64,000 bases of DNA, from the NCBI RefSeq assembly GCF_004005945.1, contig NZ_SACS01000004.1, positions 1 through 64,000 on the forward strand, in the 5' to 3' direction. Numbering within the stretch: position 1 is the first letter of the stretch; each line of letters opens with the position of its first letter. Source of the stretch: Rheinheimera riviphila (GTDB lineage Bacteria > Pseudomonadota > Gammaproteobacteria > Enterobacterales > Alteromonadaceae). Position numbers and translations under genes: made by a program. This document shows positions 33,032-41,474 of this stretch, piece after piece. A model generated the notes under the pieces. That model was given only the letters and a program-made list of their open reading frames with translations, had not been told where the DNA came from and did not search any database.

Positions 33032-33865
33032 ATGAAAACCCCGCCAATCCAGCTTGATCTGCCACGGATCCAACGACCATATTTTCGAAACGGTCCCAAT
33101 CATCGTGCCGGTGCCGACGTCAGTTTCGGCGATATCGTAAAAATCTTTGATTTTCAGCGAATTAAAATCGGCCGTTGGGTCAGTGCCAGCGAACAGCAAA
33201 TTGCTGCCAATCTGTTTTTTGATGCGCTTTGTGATTTGCAGTTGCTATTGCAGGTACCGGCACAGGTGATTTCACTCAACGGCACTTTAGCGCTGAGTTT
33301 TGGCATTGGCGGCAGGCCGGGCAGTTGTGCTTTTTATCAACCGGCTGGTCGTTTATTGGCGCTGGCTAAAAATGCCGGAGGCGGCAGTCTGGCGCACGAG
33401 TGGTTTCATGCGTTTGATCATTATATTGCCGATAAAATGTTTGAAACTTCAGCGGCCAAGCATAGTTTTGCCAGTAAATTATGGTTACAACACAGTGCAC
33501 TGCGGCCACATCCGCTGAATGCGTTATTACATCGGGCTTTTAGCCTGCTGTATTTAGATAGTAGCGCTTCGCAGCAAAGTGAGTTTTTTAAGATTTGTCG
33601 GGATTATGATCGCAAAGCCAGTCAGCTGTATTATGCGATGCCGGAAGAAATGGCCGCCAGGGCGTTTGAACATATGTTGCAGCAGCAACAGCTGCAAAAT
33701 AGCTTTTTGGTTTCAGGGTGTTTAACTGGCCCAGCAGCGAAAGCCGGGTTGTATCCCACCGCTGAATTATCCGGACATTTGGCGCAGTGTTGGCTAGAAT
33801 ATTTTTTCGTGCTCGGTCAACTGTTGCAGCGCAAACAGTTGACCGAGCCTGACAACAACAATTAA
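33032..33865 (+). CDS. CLCA_X family protein with HExxH motif
   Basis: A 277-residue protein of the uncharacterised CLCA_X family. It opens PPIQLDLPRIQRPYFRNGPNHR and carries LAHEWFHAFDHY (about 120-131), a zinc-peptidase-like HExxH plus downstream acidic residues; LALSFGIGGRPGSCAFYQP precedes it and MPEEMAARAFEHML (about 205-218) may supply the third ligand. No signal peptide. The start at 33032 has no strong RBS and relies on the family's usual N-terminus. Its last codons overlap the convergent dbpA stop by 4 bp and fold into a 15-bp perfect hairpin. Confidence 0.8.
   Translation: MKTPPIQLDLPRIQRPYFRNGPNHRAGADVSFGDIVKIFDFQRIKIGRWVSASEQQIAANLFFDALCDLQLLLQVPAQVISLNGTLALSFGIGGRPGSCAFYQPAGRLLALAKNAGGGSLAHEWFHAFDHYIADKMFETSAAKHSFASKLWLQHSALRPHPLNALLHRAFSLLYLDSSASQQSEFFKICRDYDRKASQLYYAMPEEMAARAFEHMLQQQQLQNSFLVSGCLTGPAAKAGLYPTAELSGHLAQCWLEYFFVLGQLLQRKQLTEPDNNN
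33811..33848. repeat. 15-bp perfect inverted repeat at a convergent gene junction
   Basis: GCTCGGTCAACTGTT (33811-33825) and its exact complement (33834-33848) flank an 8-nt loop inside the last codons of CLCA_X, 14 bp beyond the dbpA stop. Neither strand has a T tract, so it is not a standard terminator; it may block 3' decay or separate the two transcripts. Confidence 0.7.
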
Positions 33866-35244
33866 CCGACGATCCGCACGCGGATATTGCGGCCTTTAAT
33901 GCCTTGGCTAAACATGCCAAGCGCCAGCTTGGTGATATCGCTGCGCACCGCCACATAAGCCCAATCATCAAATAAACTGATTTTACCAATATGGTCGCGG
34001 CCCAGTTGCTGATCGGCGGTCAAAGCGCCCAGCACATCACCGGCGCGCAGTTTTTGCCGTTTGCCAGCGTCAATTAACAAGCACGTCATCGGTGGTTGCA
34101 GCGGTGGCAAGCTCAGTACTGATAGATCCGGTAATGGCTCTGCTTCTATAGTGCCGTTCAGCGTATCTTCCAACAGGCCGATTTTATAGCCGTCTTGATC
34201 GTTAAATAAACTGCAGGCAATACCGCTGCTGCCAGCCCGACCAGTCCGGCCAATGCGGTGGGTATGGGTGTCGACATCATGGGCTAATTGGTAGTTGATC
34301 ACCGCGTCCAGCGCATCAATATCCAGACCACGGGCAGCAACGTCAGTCGCGACCAACACTGACACCGACTTATTGGCAAAACGCACCAGGGTTTGGTCGC
34401 GATCGCGCTGCTCTAAATCACCGTGTAACGCCATCACGCTAAAGCCTAAATCGGCAAGAGAATCAGCAACTTCCTGAGTTTCTTTACGAGTGTTACAAAA
34501 CACCACTGAGCTGACCGGGCGATGCTTTTGCAGCAATAACTGCACCGCTTGCAGGCGTTCGGTGTTCGAGCCAATTTTGAAAAAATGCTGACTGATACTT
34601 AAATTGTTGTGGCTGGATTCGACCTGGATCAATTCAGGGTTTTTCATCAGCCGCTCGGCCATCGCCTGAATTTGTTTTGGATAAGTGGCACTGAATAATA
34701 ATGTCTGACGTTCAACTGGCGTATAGGCCATGATGGCATCTAAGGTCGGTTGAAAACCCATTTCCAGCATCCGGTCGGCTTCATCCAGCACCAGCGTCGT
34801 TAAGTCATCCAGCTTTAACGAACCTTTGGCCAAATGTTCTTCCACCCGACCCGGCGTACCGACAATAATATGGGCGCCATGTTCCAGACTGCCCAGCTGC
34901 GGACCAAAAGGTACACCACCACACAGCGTTAAAACTTTAATATTGTGAATACTGCGTCCCAGTTTACGGATTTCTTTGGCGACTTGATCAGCCAGTTCCC
35001 GAGTTGGGCATAACACTAAACTTTGGACCCGGAATCTTTTGACTTCTAATTTCGCCAGAATACCCAAACCAAAAGCGGCGGTTTTACCAGAGCCGGTTTT
35101 ACCCTGACCAATCACATCAATGCCCTCCAATACTTTGGGTAAAGACGCCGCCTGAATGGGGGTCATTTCGGTATAACCTAAACCAGTTAAGTTTTCGACT
35201 AAAGCAGAAGGGAGTGCCAAACTGGCAAATGTTAAATTGCTCAC
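33862..35244 (-). CDS. dbpA: ATP-dependent RNA helicase DbpA
   Basis: A 460-residue DEAD-box helicase that acts in 50S subunit assembly. Motifs in order: Q motif (MTPIQAASLP), Walker A GKTGSGKTAAFG, PTRELA, TPGR, DEAD (VLDEADRML), SAT, ATDVAARGLDID and HRIGRTGR. The C-terminal DbpA RNA-binding domain (about 385-460, LLIDAGKRQKLRAGDVLGAL, GRNIRVRIVG) recognises hairpin 92 of 23S rRNA and separates it from other DEAD-box paralogues. Its leader contains a terminator-like hairpin (35317-35377), and a cold-shock gene lies directly upstream, which suits the cold-related need for RNA helicases. Confidence 0.95.
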   Translation of the reverse strand: MSNLTFASLALPSALVENLTGLGYTEMTPIQAASLPKVLEGIDVIGQGKTGSGKTAAFGLGILAKLEVKRFRVQSLVLCPTRELADQVAKEIRKLGRSIHNIKVLTLCGGVPFGPQLGSLEHGAHIIVGTPGRVEEHLAKGSLKLDDLTTLVLDEADRMLEMGFQPTLDAIMAYTPVERQTLLFSATYPKQIQAMAERLMKNPELIQVESSHNNLSISQHFFKIGSNTERLQAVQLLLQKHRPVSSVVFCNTRKETQEVADSLADLGFSVMALHGDLEQRDRDQTLVRFANKSVSVLVATDVAARGLDIDALDAVINYQLAHDVDTHTHRIGRTGRAGSSGIACSLFNDQDGYKIGLLEDTLNGTIEAEPLPDLSVLSLPPLQPPMTCLLIDAGKRQKLRAGDVLGALTADQQLGRDHIGKISLFDDWAYVAVRSDITKLALGMFSQGIKGRNIRVRIVG

Positions 35245-35316
35245 AATTTAATCCTGTTAAGTTGCAGCCGCGGCTGCATAAATGAAAAGAGTACAGCCCC
35301 GGAACGTCCAGGATTT

Positions 35317-35377
35317 CTCTGAAAACAAAAAGGTCAGAAGCAATTATTAATCAACATTAACAATTGATTCTGACCTT
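35317..35377 (-). terminator. Terminator or attenuator hairpin in the dbpA leader
   Basis: Minus-strand stem AAGGTCAGAA...TTCTGACCTT (35377-35330), extended by a second block AATTG/CAATT, followed by TTTTTGTTTTC. It lies 86 bp upstream of the dbpA ATG and 67 bp beyond the separate csp terminator, so it may attenuate dbpA rather than end csp. Confidence 0.6.
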
Positions 35378-35443
35378 ATTGTGTTGGAACAATGTCATTC
35401 CGTGGACATCACCGCTGATTTTGCTCCCTGCAACAACGGACAT

Positions 35444-35472
35444 AAAAAAGGGCAACATCCGAAGAGTTGCCC
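35444..35472 (-). terminator. Terminator of the cold-shock gene
   Basis: Minus-strand stem AGGGCAACTC/ATGTTGCCCT with an internal loop followed by TTTTTTATG, about 45 bp after the csp stop. Confidence 0.85.
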
Positions 35473-35516
35473 TGATTTAGTTTGGTAAGATTAACTTACC
35501 AAAGTCGGAGTTCTAA

Positions 35517-35726
35517 TTACAGAACAACGATTTTCTCAGCCTGAGGACCTTTCTGGCCCTGAGTTACTGTGAAAGACACGCGTTGGCCTTCCTGCAGTGT
35601 TTTGAAGCCAGTGCTAGCGATTGCGCTGAAGTGAGCGAAAACGTCTGGACCTGAAGCTTGTTCAATGAAGCCAAAACCTTTAGTTTCGTTGAACCATTTT
35701 ACTGTACCGGTAGTTGTATTAGACAT
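35517..35726 (-). CDS. Cold-shock protein (CspA family)
   Basis: A 69-residue single cold-shock domain. RNP1 reads KGFGFI and RNP2 reads VFAHFSAI, where most members have VFVHF; the start [20 protein letters not shown] and end [10 protein letters not shown] are typical of the CspA/CspE group of RNA chaperones. It has its own terminator and a long, AT-rich upstream region, as expected for a cold-regulated long 5' leader. The specific paralogue (CspA, CspD, CspE) cannot be told. Confidence 0.93.
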   Translation of the reverse strand: MSNTTTGTVKWFNETKGFGFIEQASGPDVFAHFSAIASTGFKTLQEGQRVSFTVTQGQKGPQAEKIVVL

Positions 35727-36231
35727 GATATGTATCCTGTATATATTTGATAATTAAGCCTGGTATCAGGCGGTGGTGCTGGAAGTGGTGCTATGACTTA
35801 TGAATACAGGACGTACTAATACAACAGTAACTGTTCGGTGTGCATAAATATGGTACTAACTTTCAAACTGTCGCCATTGTATAGTGTTTAAGCATTACGT
35901 CAAACTTTATTTCAAAAAAATTGCTGAAAGTCCCTCTGCTAAATCAATTGTTCAGATTAATATTGAGTTCTATCATTTACTTAGATAGTTTTTGCAACTG
36001 CGATAAATTTCCTGCCGATACCTATTCTTGGCGCTCAATGGCGGCAACCAGTAAGTTGAACAGCATATCATGCCCATGATCTTGATATTCGTTTGGTGGG
36101 CTTACACCATTCATCCGTTAATTTAACCAGATAAATACATCAATTTTACCTTTGGTCACCTTTTGATTTCGGCCGGTGGTTTATCATTTTACACTGCACT
36201 TGAAGTTAAAATTTTAAGTGAGGGAAGTTTG
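35727..36231. other. Intergenic region upstream of csp
   Basis: The 35727-35900 part is AT-rich and likely holds the csp promoter and leader; no precise boxes can be defended. At 36022-36114 (minus) a 30-codon ORF with an ATG encodes SPPNEYQDHGHDMLFNLL and ends in AAIERQE, looking like the tail of a former gene but lacking a good RBS. Nothing else was recognised. Confidence 0.4.
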
Positions 36232-36924
36232 GTGAAAATCGGTCGTTCTCTATGCGGGGTTTTGACTCTCGTGACTGGATTGACAGGCTGCAGTGTGATG
36301 GGGCAAGCCACTAAAGGCTATTTGATTGCTGCGAACAAGACAGTCATGTTGCAGCCAAAAGCAGTACGTGATGCACAGCCGGTCTGGGTAAAGCGAGTCT
36401 ATTTTAGTTCTGAGTTTTTAGTGTCCCCGATTGAACATTGGCGATTGCGGATCAACAGTCCACAGCCGTTGCCCGGGCACGGTGAGAACGGTAAGGTGCA
36501 GCTGGAATATAAGTATGATGAACAGCTTTATCAACAAGATGTACAACTGCATCTGGAAACCGCTGGTTATGATGAAAAACTAGCACAACACTGGTATGTC
36601 TATCGACTGGACGAAACAGCCACTCAGTTCTGGCAAGAGTATCAGGATGTACTTTTCAGGTTTGGTCGGCCAAAACTGAATTTTTTGTTGCAACCCGAAT
36701 TTCCGGGGAAAGTTGATACCCGAATCGTTAAACTGGATTATCAATATGTGGCCAGTTTCGGTTTGTTGCCGCTTGGACAAATGCTCAGACTGAACATGGC
36801 ATTTAAGGACGATGATTTTGAGCAGTTGTGTGAAAAGGATCTGTATCATTATGATAAAAGTTCGGCTTGTGGTTCAGTCGCTATTGTTGAATCTGAGTCG
36901 GTGTTACCGACAGTTGATCATTAA
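36232..36924 (+). CDS. Hypothetical lipoprotein
   Basis: A 230-residue lipoprotein read from a GTG at 36232 behind GAGGGAAG. This start places VKIGRSLCGVLTLVTGLTGC as a perfect lipoprotein signal; the open frame begins 23 codons earlier without an RBS. The mature part is beta-rich with many aromatic residues (VWVKRVYFSSEFLVSPIEHW, YQQDVQLHLET, YVYRLDETATQFWQEYQDV). No family recognised. It stands alone before nhaR. Codons are somewhat more AT-rich than in neighbouring housekeeping genes. Confidence 0.65.
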   Translation: MKIGRSLCGVLTLVTGLTGCSVMGQATKGYLIAANKTVMLQPKAVRDAQPVWVKRVYFSSEFLVSPIEHWRLRINSPQPLPGHGENGKVQLEYKYDEQLYQQDVQLHLETAGYDEKLAQHWYVYRLDETATQFWQEYQDVLFRFGRPKLNFLLQPEFPGKVDTRIVKLDYQYVASFGLLPLGQMLRLNMAFKDDDFEQLCEKDLYHYDKSSACGSVAIVESESVLPTVDH

Positions 36925-36996
36925 ACTGCCGGGACTTACCGTCAGACGCGGGCTGGTCATGTTCCCTTTTGCAAATTTTGAGGCCAGAAAGTAACG

Positions 36997-37887
36997 ATGA
37001 CTCCCGTCAATTTTAATCAGCTGTTTTATTTTTACCTGGTCGCCAAAGAAGGCAGTATTGCCAGAGTGAGCGAACAATTGCATATCACGCCTCAGACCAT
37101 CAGCGGCCAGATCAGTGCGCTGGAACACAGCACCGGCAGTGCGTTATTTAACCGGCAAAGCAAAAAGTGGTCGCTGACCGAAGTCGGGCGGGTTAGCTAT
37201 CGTTATGCCGAAAGTATTTTTGAACTTGGTGATGAACTGCGGGCCGTGCTGAAACATCAGAATGTGCGGCATTGGCAAACATTTACTGTGGGTATTACCG
37301 ATGTGCTGCCAAAAGCATTTATTTATGAAATGCTTAAACCGGTTTTTAGCATGCCGGAACAACTGCGGTTGATTTGTCGTGAAGGCGAACAGGCCAGTTT
37401 GTTGGCCGAGCTAGCGGTCAATAAAATAGATTTGGTACTCACCGATCAACCGTTATTACCCAGCAGTTCGATCAAAGCTTACAACCATCAAATCACTGAA
37501 TCGACCACCAGCTTTTTTGCGGCGAAGAGTCTGGCCGCTACTTTGGCCTTGCAGAGCTTTCCGCAATGTCTGCACCAGCAACCCATCTTGTTACAGAGTA
37601 AACGTTCGTTGATCCGGCAGCGCCTTGACGCCTGGTTTGAGCAGCATGGCATTGCTCCGGCGGTGCGGGCGGAATTTGACGACAGTGCGCTGATGAATGC
37701 TTTTGGCCAGCAAGGGCTTGGCGTTTTTTCGGCACCTTCACAAATCGAGCAGCAAATTTGTCAGCAATATGAAGTGGTGGTAGTTGGGCGCACCGATGCG
37801 GTCAAAGAAGTGTTTTATGCAATTTCACCTGAACGTAAGTTAACGCACCCTGGTGTATTGCAGCTAGTAAATGCGCTGGCGCGATAG
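36997..37887 (+). CDS. nhaR: LysR-family regulator NhaR
   Basis: A 296-residue LysR regulator. The N-terminal wording FNQLFYFYLVAKEGSIARVSEQLHITPQTISGQ (written here as the family's HTH, about residues 5-40) is the NhaR signature, followed by LEHSTGSALFNRQSKKWSLTEVG and a C-terminal effector domain. NhaR activates the Na+/H+ antiporter gene nhaA and, in E. coli, biofilm polysaccharide genes in response to sodium. No nhaA adjoins it here. It is followed by a strong hairpin terminator and the convergent isocitrate dehydrogenase gene. Confidence 0.85.
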   Translation: MTPVNFNQLFYFYLVAKEGSIARVSEQLHITPQTISGQISALEHSTGSALFNRQSKKWSLTEVGRVSYRYAESIFELGDELRAVLKHQNVRHWQTFTVGITDVLPKAFIYEMLKPVFSMPEQLRLICREGEQASLLAELAVNKIDLVLTDQPLLPSSSIKAYNHQITESTTSFFAAKSLAATLALQSFPQCLHQQPILLQSKRSLIRQRLDAWFEQHGIAPAVRAEFDDSALMNAFGQQGLGVFSAPSQIEQQICQQYEVVVVGRTDAVKEVFYAISPERKLTHPGVLQLVNALAR

Positions 37888-37949
37888 CGGGTAGCTGATG
37901 TTTAAATCGGCAGCACGCCGTTTTTAGGAATGTAACTGCACAAATAACA

Positions 37950-37976
37950 AAGCCGCAGGCGGTGCTGCGGCTTTTT
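37950..37976 (+). terminator. Intrinsic terminator after nhaR
   Basis: AAGCCGCAG-GCGGTG-CTGCGGCTTTTT: an 8-bp GC stem and T run on the plus strand; the A run on the other side lets it also end the convergent isocitrate dehydrogenase transcript. Confidence 0.85.
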
Positions 37977-38006
37977 GCTGGCGTCCGGTATTTTCAAGGA
38001 TGACGA

Positions 38007-39014
38007 TTAAAGCCGTTCTAACATCGCCGCCGTAAAATCGGTGGTGCCATGCACGCCGCCAAGGTCGCGGGTAGTGCGATCGCCAGAAGCGATCACATCG
38101 GTCAAAGCGGCACGGATTTTTTGTGCTTTGTCAGCCATGCCCAGATATTCCAGCATTTGAATTGACGCCAGGATCACTGAGCTAGGGTTGGCCAGGTTCT
38201 TACCGGCAATATCTGGTGCGCTGCCGTGCACGGCTTCAAATACGGCACAATCGTGGCCAATATTGGCGCCAGGTGCCATGCCTAAACCGCCGACCAAACC
38301 GGCACATAAATCGGACAGAATATCGCCGAATAAGTTGGTGGTCACAATCACATCAAATTGCTGTGGATTCATCACCAGCTGCATACAGGCGTTATCGACA
38401 ATCATTTCAACAGCTTGAATATCCGGATAGCGGGTAGCCACTTCACGGGCAGTTTTCAAGAACAAACCTGACGTTGATTTCAGAATGTTGGCTTTATGCA
38501 CAATGGTGACTTTTTTGCGGTTTTCGCGGCGTGCCAGTTCAAAAGCAAACTCTACAATCCGCTCAGAGCCTTCGCGGGTGACGATACTCATGGCTTCCGC
38601 CAGTTCGCCTTCGTTTTTAACCACCTGACCAGCACCTGAGTACATACCTTCGGTGTTTTCACGCACGGTAATAATATCGATATTTTCGTAACGGGCCTTG
38701 GTGCCTTTAAATGAAATCACCGGGCGGACATTGGAATACAAATTGAATTTTTTGCGCAAGGTCACGTTAATGGAGGTGAAACCTTCGCCAACCGGCGTGG
38801 TTAAAGGACCTTTTAAGGTGATTTTGTTGCGGGCAATGGCATCTAACGTTGCTGCAGGCAATAAGTCACCGGTTTTTTCCAACGCGGTCAGGCCTGCATC
38901 GACATATTCGTAATTGAACTGGCAACCGGCTTTATCCAGCACCGCAATGGCCGCTTCAACGATGCTTGGGCCAATGCCGTCGCCTTTAATCACAGTAATA
39001 GTTTGCGAACTCAT
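38007..39014 (-). CDS. NAD-type isocitrate dehydrogenase
   Basis: A 335-residue enzyme of the isocitrate/isopropylmalate dehydrogenase family, short monomer type. It begins ITVIKGDGIGPSIVEAA, holds the isocitrate-binding block TSINVTLRKKFNLYSNVRPV (about 80-99), then ENTEGMYSG, the Lys/Asp catalytic segments (IVHKANILKSTSG, TTNLFGDILSD) and HGSAPDIAGKNLANP. The NLYSNVRP wording and the length fit the NAD-dependent IDH subgroup rather than leucine-pathway LeuB or long NADP-IDH. It oxidises isocitrate to 2-oxoglutarate in the TCA cycle. Single gene between a shared terminator and a 196-bp gap with no other feature. Confidence 0.85.
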   Translation of the reverse strand: MSSQTITVIKGDGIGPSIVEAAIAVLDKAGCQFNYEYVDAGLTALEKTGDLLPAATLDAIARNKITLKGPLTTPVGEGFTSINVTLRKKFNLYSNVRPVISFKGTKARYENIDIITVRENTEGMYSGAGQVVKNEGELAEAMSIVTREGSERIVEFAFELARRENRKKVTIVHKANILKSTSGLFLKTAREVATRYPDIQAVEMIVDNACMQLVMNPQQFDVIVTTNLFGDILSDLCAGLVGGLGMAPGANIGHDCAVFEAVHGSAPDIAGKNLANPSSVILASIQMLEYLGMADKAQKIRAALTDVIASGDRTTRDLGGVHGTTDFTAAMLERL

Positions 39015-39210
39015 AAAGTTCCTTAAATCTGATGTGCGGGAAGGAAGATGTCAGTGGGAAAATACTGGACCAGACTGAAAAATGTAGCCTTGGCCTGACA
39101 TCAAAAACGGGAGAATGGTAGCATTTTTCGTTATTCGTTTCCAGTTCAGGCAGAACCTTGCCCCATACAGCAGATTGATACTGAAAATAACTGAATCTGA
39201 TGAAAGAAAA

Positions 39211-40899
39211 CTACATTTCTGGTTGCAAAGGATAATAACAACCTGCGCCTGCACTCAGTTGTTGCAACCATTCTTGCCAGGAGCGCAACGGTAGATCCAG
39301 CGCATGCCGGGCATTTTTGAAGGTATTTTCCGTGGTGGCCGGTTGTGCATTCACCCCATAAAATACCGCTTCGGCCATCATAAAGCCCAAAGCAATGAGT
39401 AAGCGGGCGCATTGCTGTTGTGTATAATTGTTTTGTATTTCAACCAGTTGTCGATAATAAAGTGCACCATCCTGCCAGATCATCGGCAGGCCAACGGCGG
39501 CGACACTTTGTGAAACCTGTCGTGGATAATCCGTTTGTTGCCAGCACATCTGGTAACTGAATTGCAGCAATGGCGACGGTTTGTCCGAAGTCGCTTGCAA
39601 CGGTAAGTAACGGCAGCGTTCATCCTGTTGTAGCGGCAATACAAAACATCCGGCGAGCAATTCCGCATCTGCTGCCGAAAGTGCCAGCGATTTTGTATGC
39701 TCGGCCAGCATTTGCCAAGCGCTCGCCAGACACACCTCTAATTGGTTAAACCAGCGCTGATACGGCTGCCGACAGAGCTGACTTTGCTGTTGCAACCAGC
39801 CCTGACGTAAAATTTGTGGTAGCTGATCGGCACCAATTAATGCCACCGCATGCGACAAACTTTCGATCTGAAGCCCCTTGCGGGTGCGTTTTCCTGCCTG
39901 GCGTAATAAATGGCTGCTGAGCTGCGGATGTTGCTCCAGCCACGCCACTTGCTTTCGCACCGGGTGATTTGGATTCAGCTGTTGAATCTCTGCGATGGCG
40001 AGCGGCGGCAATACCGTCTGCTCGCGTACTGCGGTCACAAACAAATCCAGCCACTGACTACTCGGCAGCAGTCTTGGCGGTAACAATTTAAGACTGGATT
40101 CGGTTAGTTCAATCGGATGTGGTTGTAGTTTTTTACTGGTTAAATCAAAAATATGGCCAAGAAGTTTGGGTTCAGCGGTGATGATCAGTGCCACTTCACC
40201 AATAGTGTCACTGCAAAACCGGCCAGCGAGTAGCAAAGTCCGGCCTAACTTAGCAAGTTGTCGGGCGAAATGACGCTGCTCTGGATTTGCAGGCTTGTGC
40301 AGAAGCTGCTGGATCACCAGCTCCAGCCCTGGGACCGTTTTTGTCAGACCAGGGGTGATCTGCAGACTCAGGTCATTGCAGAACATTAACGCTGCGGCAT
40401 AAGGCACACGTTGCGTGGTGGATTTAGGCTGCTTACTGAGACTGCTATCTGTCAGCAGTTGCCGCCACTGCCGGTGTTGAAAGCCGGCGCCGAATGCTTT
40501 GAGTGTATACAATCCGGCCTGCTGACTGAGCAGGAGCGCTTGCTCCTGCGAAGCCGGCGTGGTTTGACTCAGCTGTTGCACAATGCCGGTCAGCCGAAAC
40601 AAATTGCCGGCCAGCAATTCTTCTAAAACCGTTAACGGCCAGTTACCTGCGGTGGCCAGTGCTGATAGCAGTACCGATTGTTTCATCGCTAACTGGCTGA
40701 TGTACATGCTGTTAACCGGCGTTAATGCCAGTTGACTAAATGCCAGTGCTGGCTGTTGCTGGCATATTTTCGCCAGTTGCACCGCAATTTGTTCGGCAAT
40801 CAGCGGCAGTTTTTCGCCATCCGGCGGCGATTTTACCTGCTGGTAAAATCGATCCAGATACTGGTAAAGCTGCAGCAATGCCGTCGATTCTTTAAGCAT
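39211..40899 (-). CDS. HDOD-like signalling protein
   Basis: A 562-residue, Gln/Leu-rich helical protein. The middle (about 300-420) resembles an HDOD domain (LPPLAIAEIQQL, VRKQVAWLEQHPQLSSHLLRQAG, IESLSHAVALIGADQLPQIL), a non-catalytic relative of HD phosphohydrolases found in signalling proteins. The rest is poorly conserved helix. Start at ATG 40899, overlapping the DUF3192 gene by 8 bp and therefore probably translationally coupled; there is no RBS of its own. Target pathway unknown. Confidence 0.65.
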   Translation of the reverse strand: MLKESTALLQLYQYLDRFYQQVKSPPDGEKLPLIAEQIAVQLAKICQQQPALAFSQLALTPVNSMYISQLAMKQSVLLSALATAGNWPLTVLEELLAGNLFRLTGIVQQLSQTTPASQEQALLLSQQAGLYTLKAFGAGFQHRQWRQLLTDSSLSKQPKSTTQRVPYAAALMFCNDLSLQITPGLTKTVPGLELVIQQLLHKPANPEQRHFARQLAKLGRTLLLAGRFCSDTIGEVALIITAEPKLLGHIFDLTSKKLQPHPIELTESSLKLLPPRLLPSSQWLDLFVTAVREQTVLPPLAIAEIQQLNPNHPVRKQVAWLEQHPQLSSHLLRQAGKRTRKGLQIESLSHAVALIGADQLPQILRQGWLQQQSQLCRQPYQRWFNQLEVCLASAWQMLAEHTKSLALSAADAELLAGCFVLPLQQDERCRYLPLQATSDKPSPLLQFSYQMCWQQTDYPRQVSQSVAAVGLPMIWQDGALYYRQLVEIQNNYTQQQCARLLIALGFMMAEAVFYGVNAQPATTENTFKNARHALDLPLRSWQEWLQQLSAGAGCYYPLQPEM

Positions 40900-41287
40900 G
40901 TGGTTTGGTAACTTGCTGATACAAAGTAACTGCGTCGGTATCCAGTGCAATCAGTTGTTGGTTTTTAAACAATAAAGCCGTGCACTCGTGCGTAGTGGTA
41001 ATTCCGTCCGAAACCGCGCGTTTGGTGCGGTAGTACATCAATTGATAAGTATCAGCACCAATTTTTTCTGCTTCGGTAATATCGGGACCACCCAATTTTT
41101 CGATGAGGTCGGTTTGCTTGACTGCGCTGATGTTGCTGATTTGAGAAATGAACTTGTGATTAAAAGCTTCGCGATCACTCCAGACCATTTGTGACGGATC
41201 ATCCGGGTAGTAATTCAGCACCATCCAGGTAATGACTGGATAACACAACACCGCACCGATCAGTATCCACCAAATTCGCTTACTCAT
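40892..41287 (-). CDS. DUF3192 protein, membrane anchored
   Basis: A 131-residue protein: one N-terminal transmembrane helix (RIWWILIGAVLCYPVITWMV) then a DUF3192 domain with FISQISNISAVKQTDLIEKLGGPDI, YQLMYYRTKRAVSDGITT and the closing HECTALLFKNQQLIA. The family is common in marine gamma-proteobacteria and uncharacterised. Start at ATG 41287, trimming 47 codons that run upstream without support. It leads into the HDOD-like gene (8-bp overlap). A second family member, a lipoprotein, is encoded at 49652-50017. Confidence 0.85.
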   Translation of the reverse strand: MSKRIWWILIGAVLCYPVITWMVLNYYPDDPSQMVWSDREAFNHKFISQISNISAVKQTDLIEKLGGPDITEAEKIGADTYQLMYYRTKRAVSDGITTTHECTALLFKNQQLIALDTDAVTLYQQVTKPHA

Positions 41288-41474
41288 TTGTTTTGCTCCG
41301 ACGCTGCTTGGCAGGTCGCCATTAATTAATATTGATACAAAATGGATACAAAAAGCTTGCCATATATTGTAACGCAGCCTGATGCTAACCAATCTTATGC
41401 TGTTTGTCAGGGCAGATCCGGCCAACAACAGCCCACAACGACCGTTGTCGTGAGCTGGTTTTTCAAGGCAGAAC

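Noticed and set aside
36022-36114. 30-codon ORF upstream of csp
   Set aside because: Texture is protein-like but there is no convincing RBS and no family; noted only in the intergenic entry.
37981-38006. GGTATTTTCAAGGATGACG resembling the right arm of the TATACCC repeat
   Set aside because: Only about 15 bases match and the terminal GGGTATA is missing; too short to call a copy.
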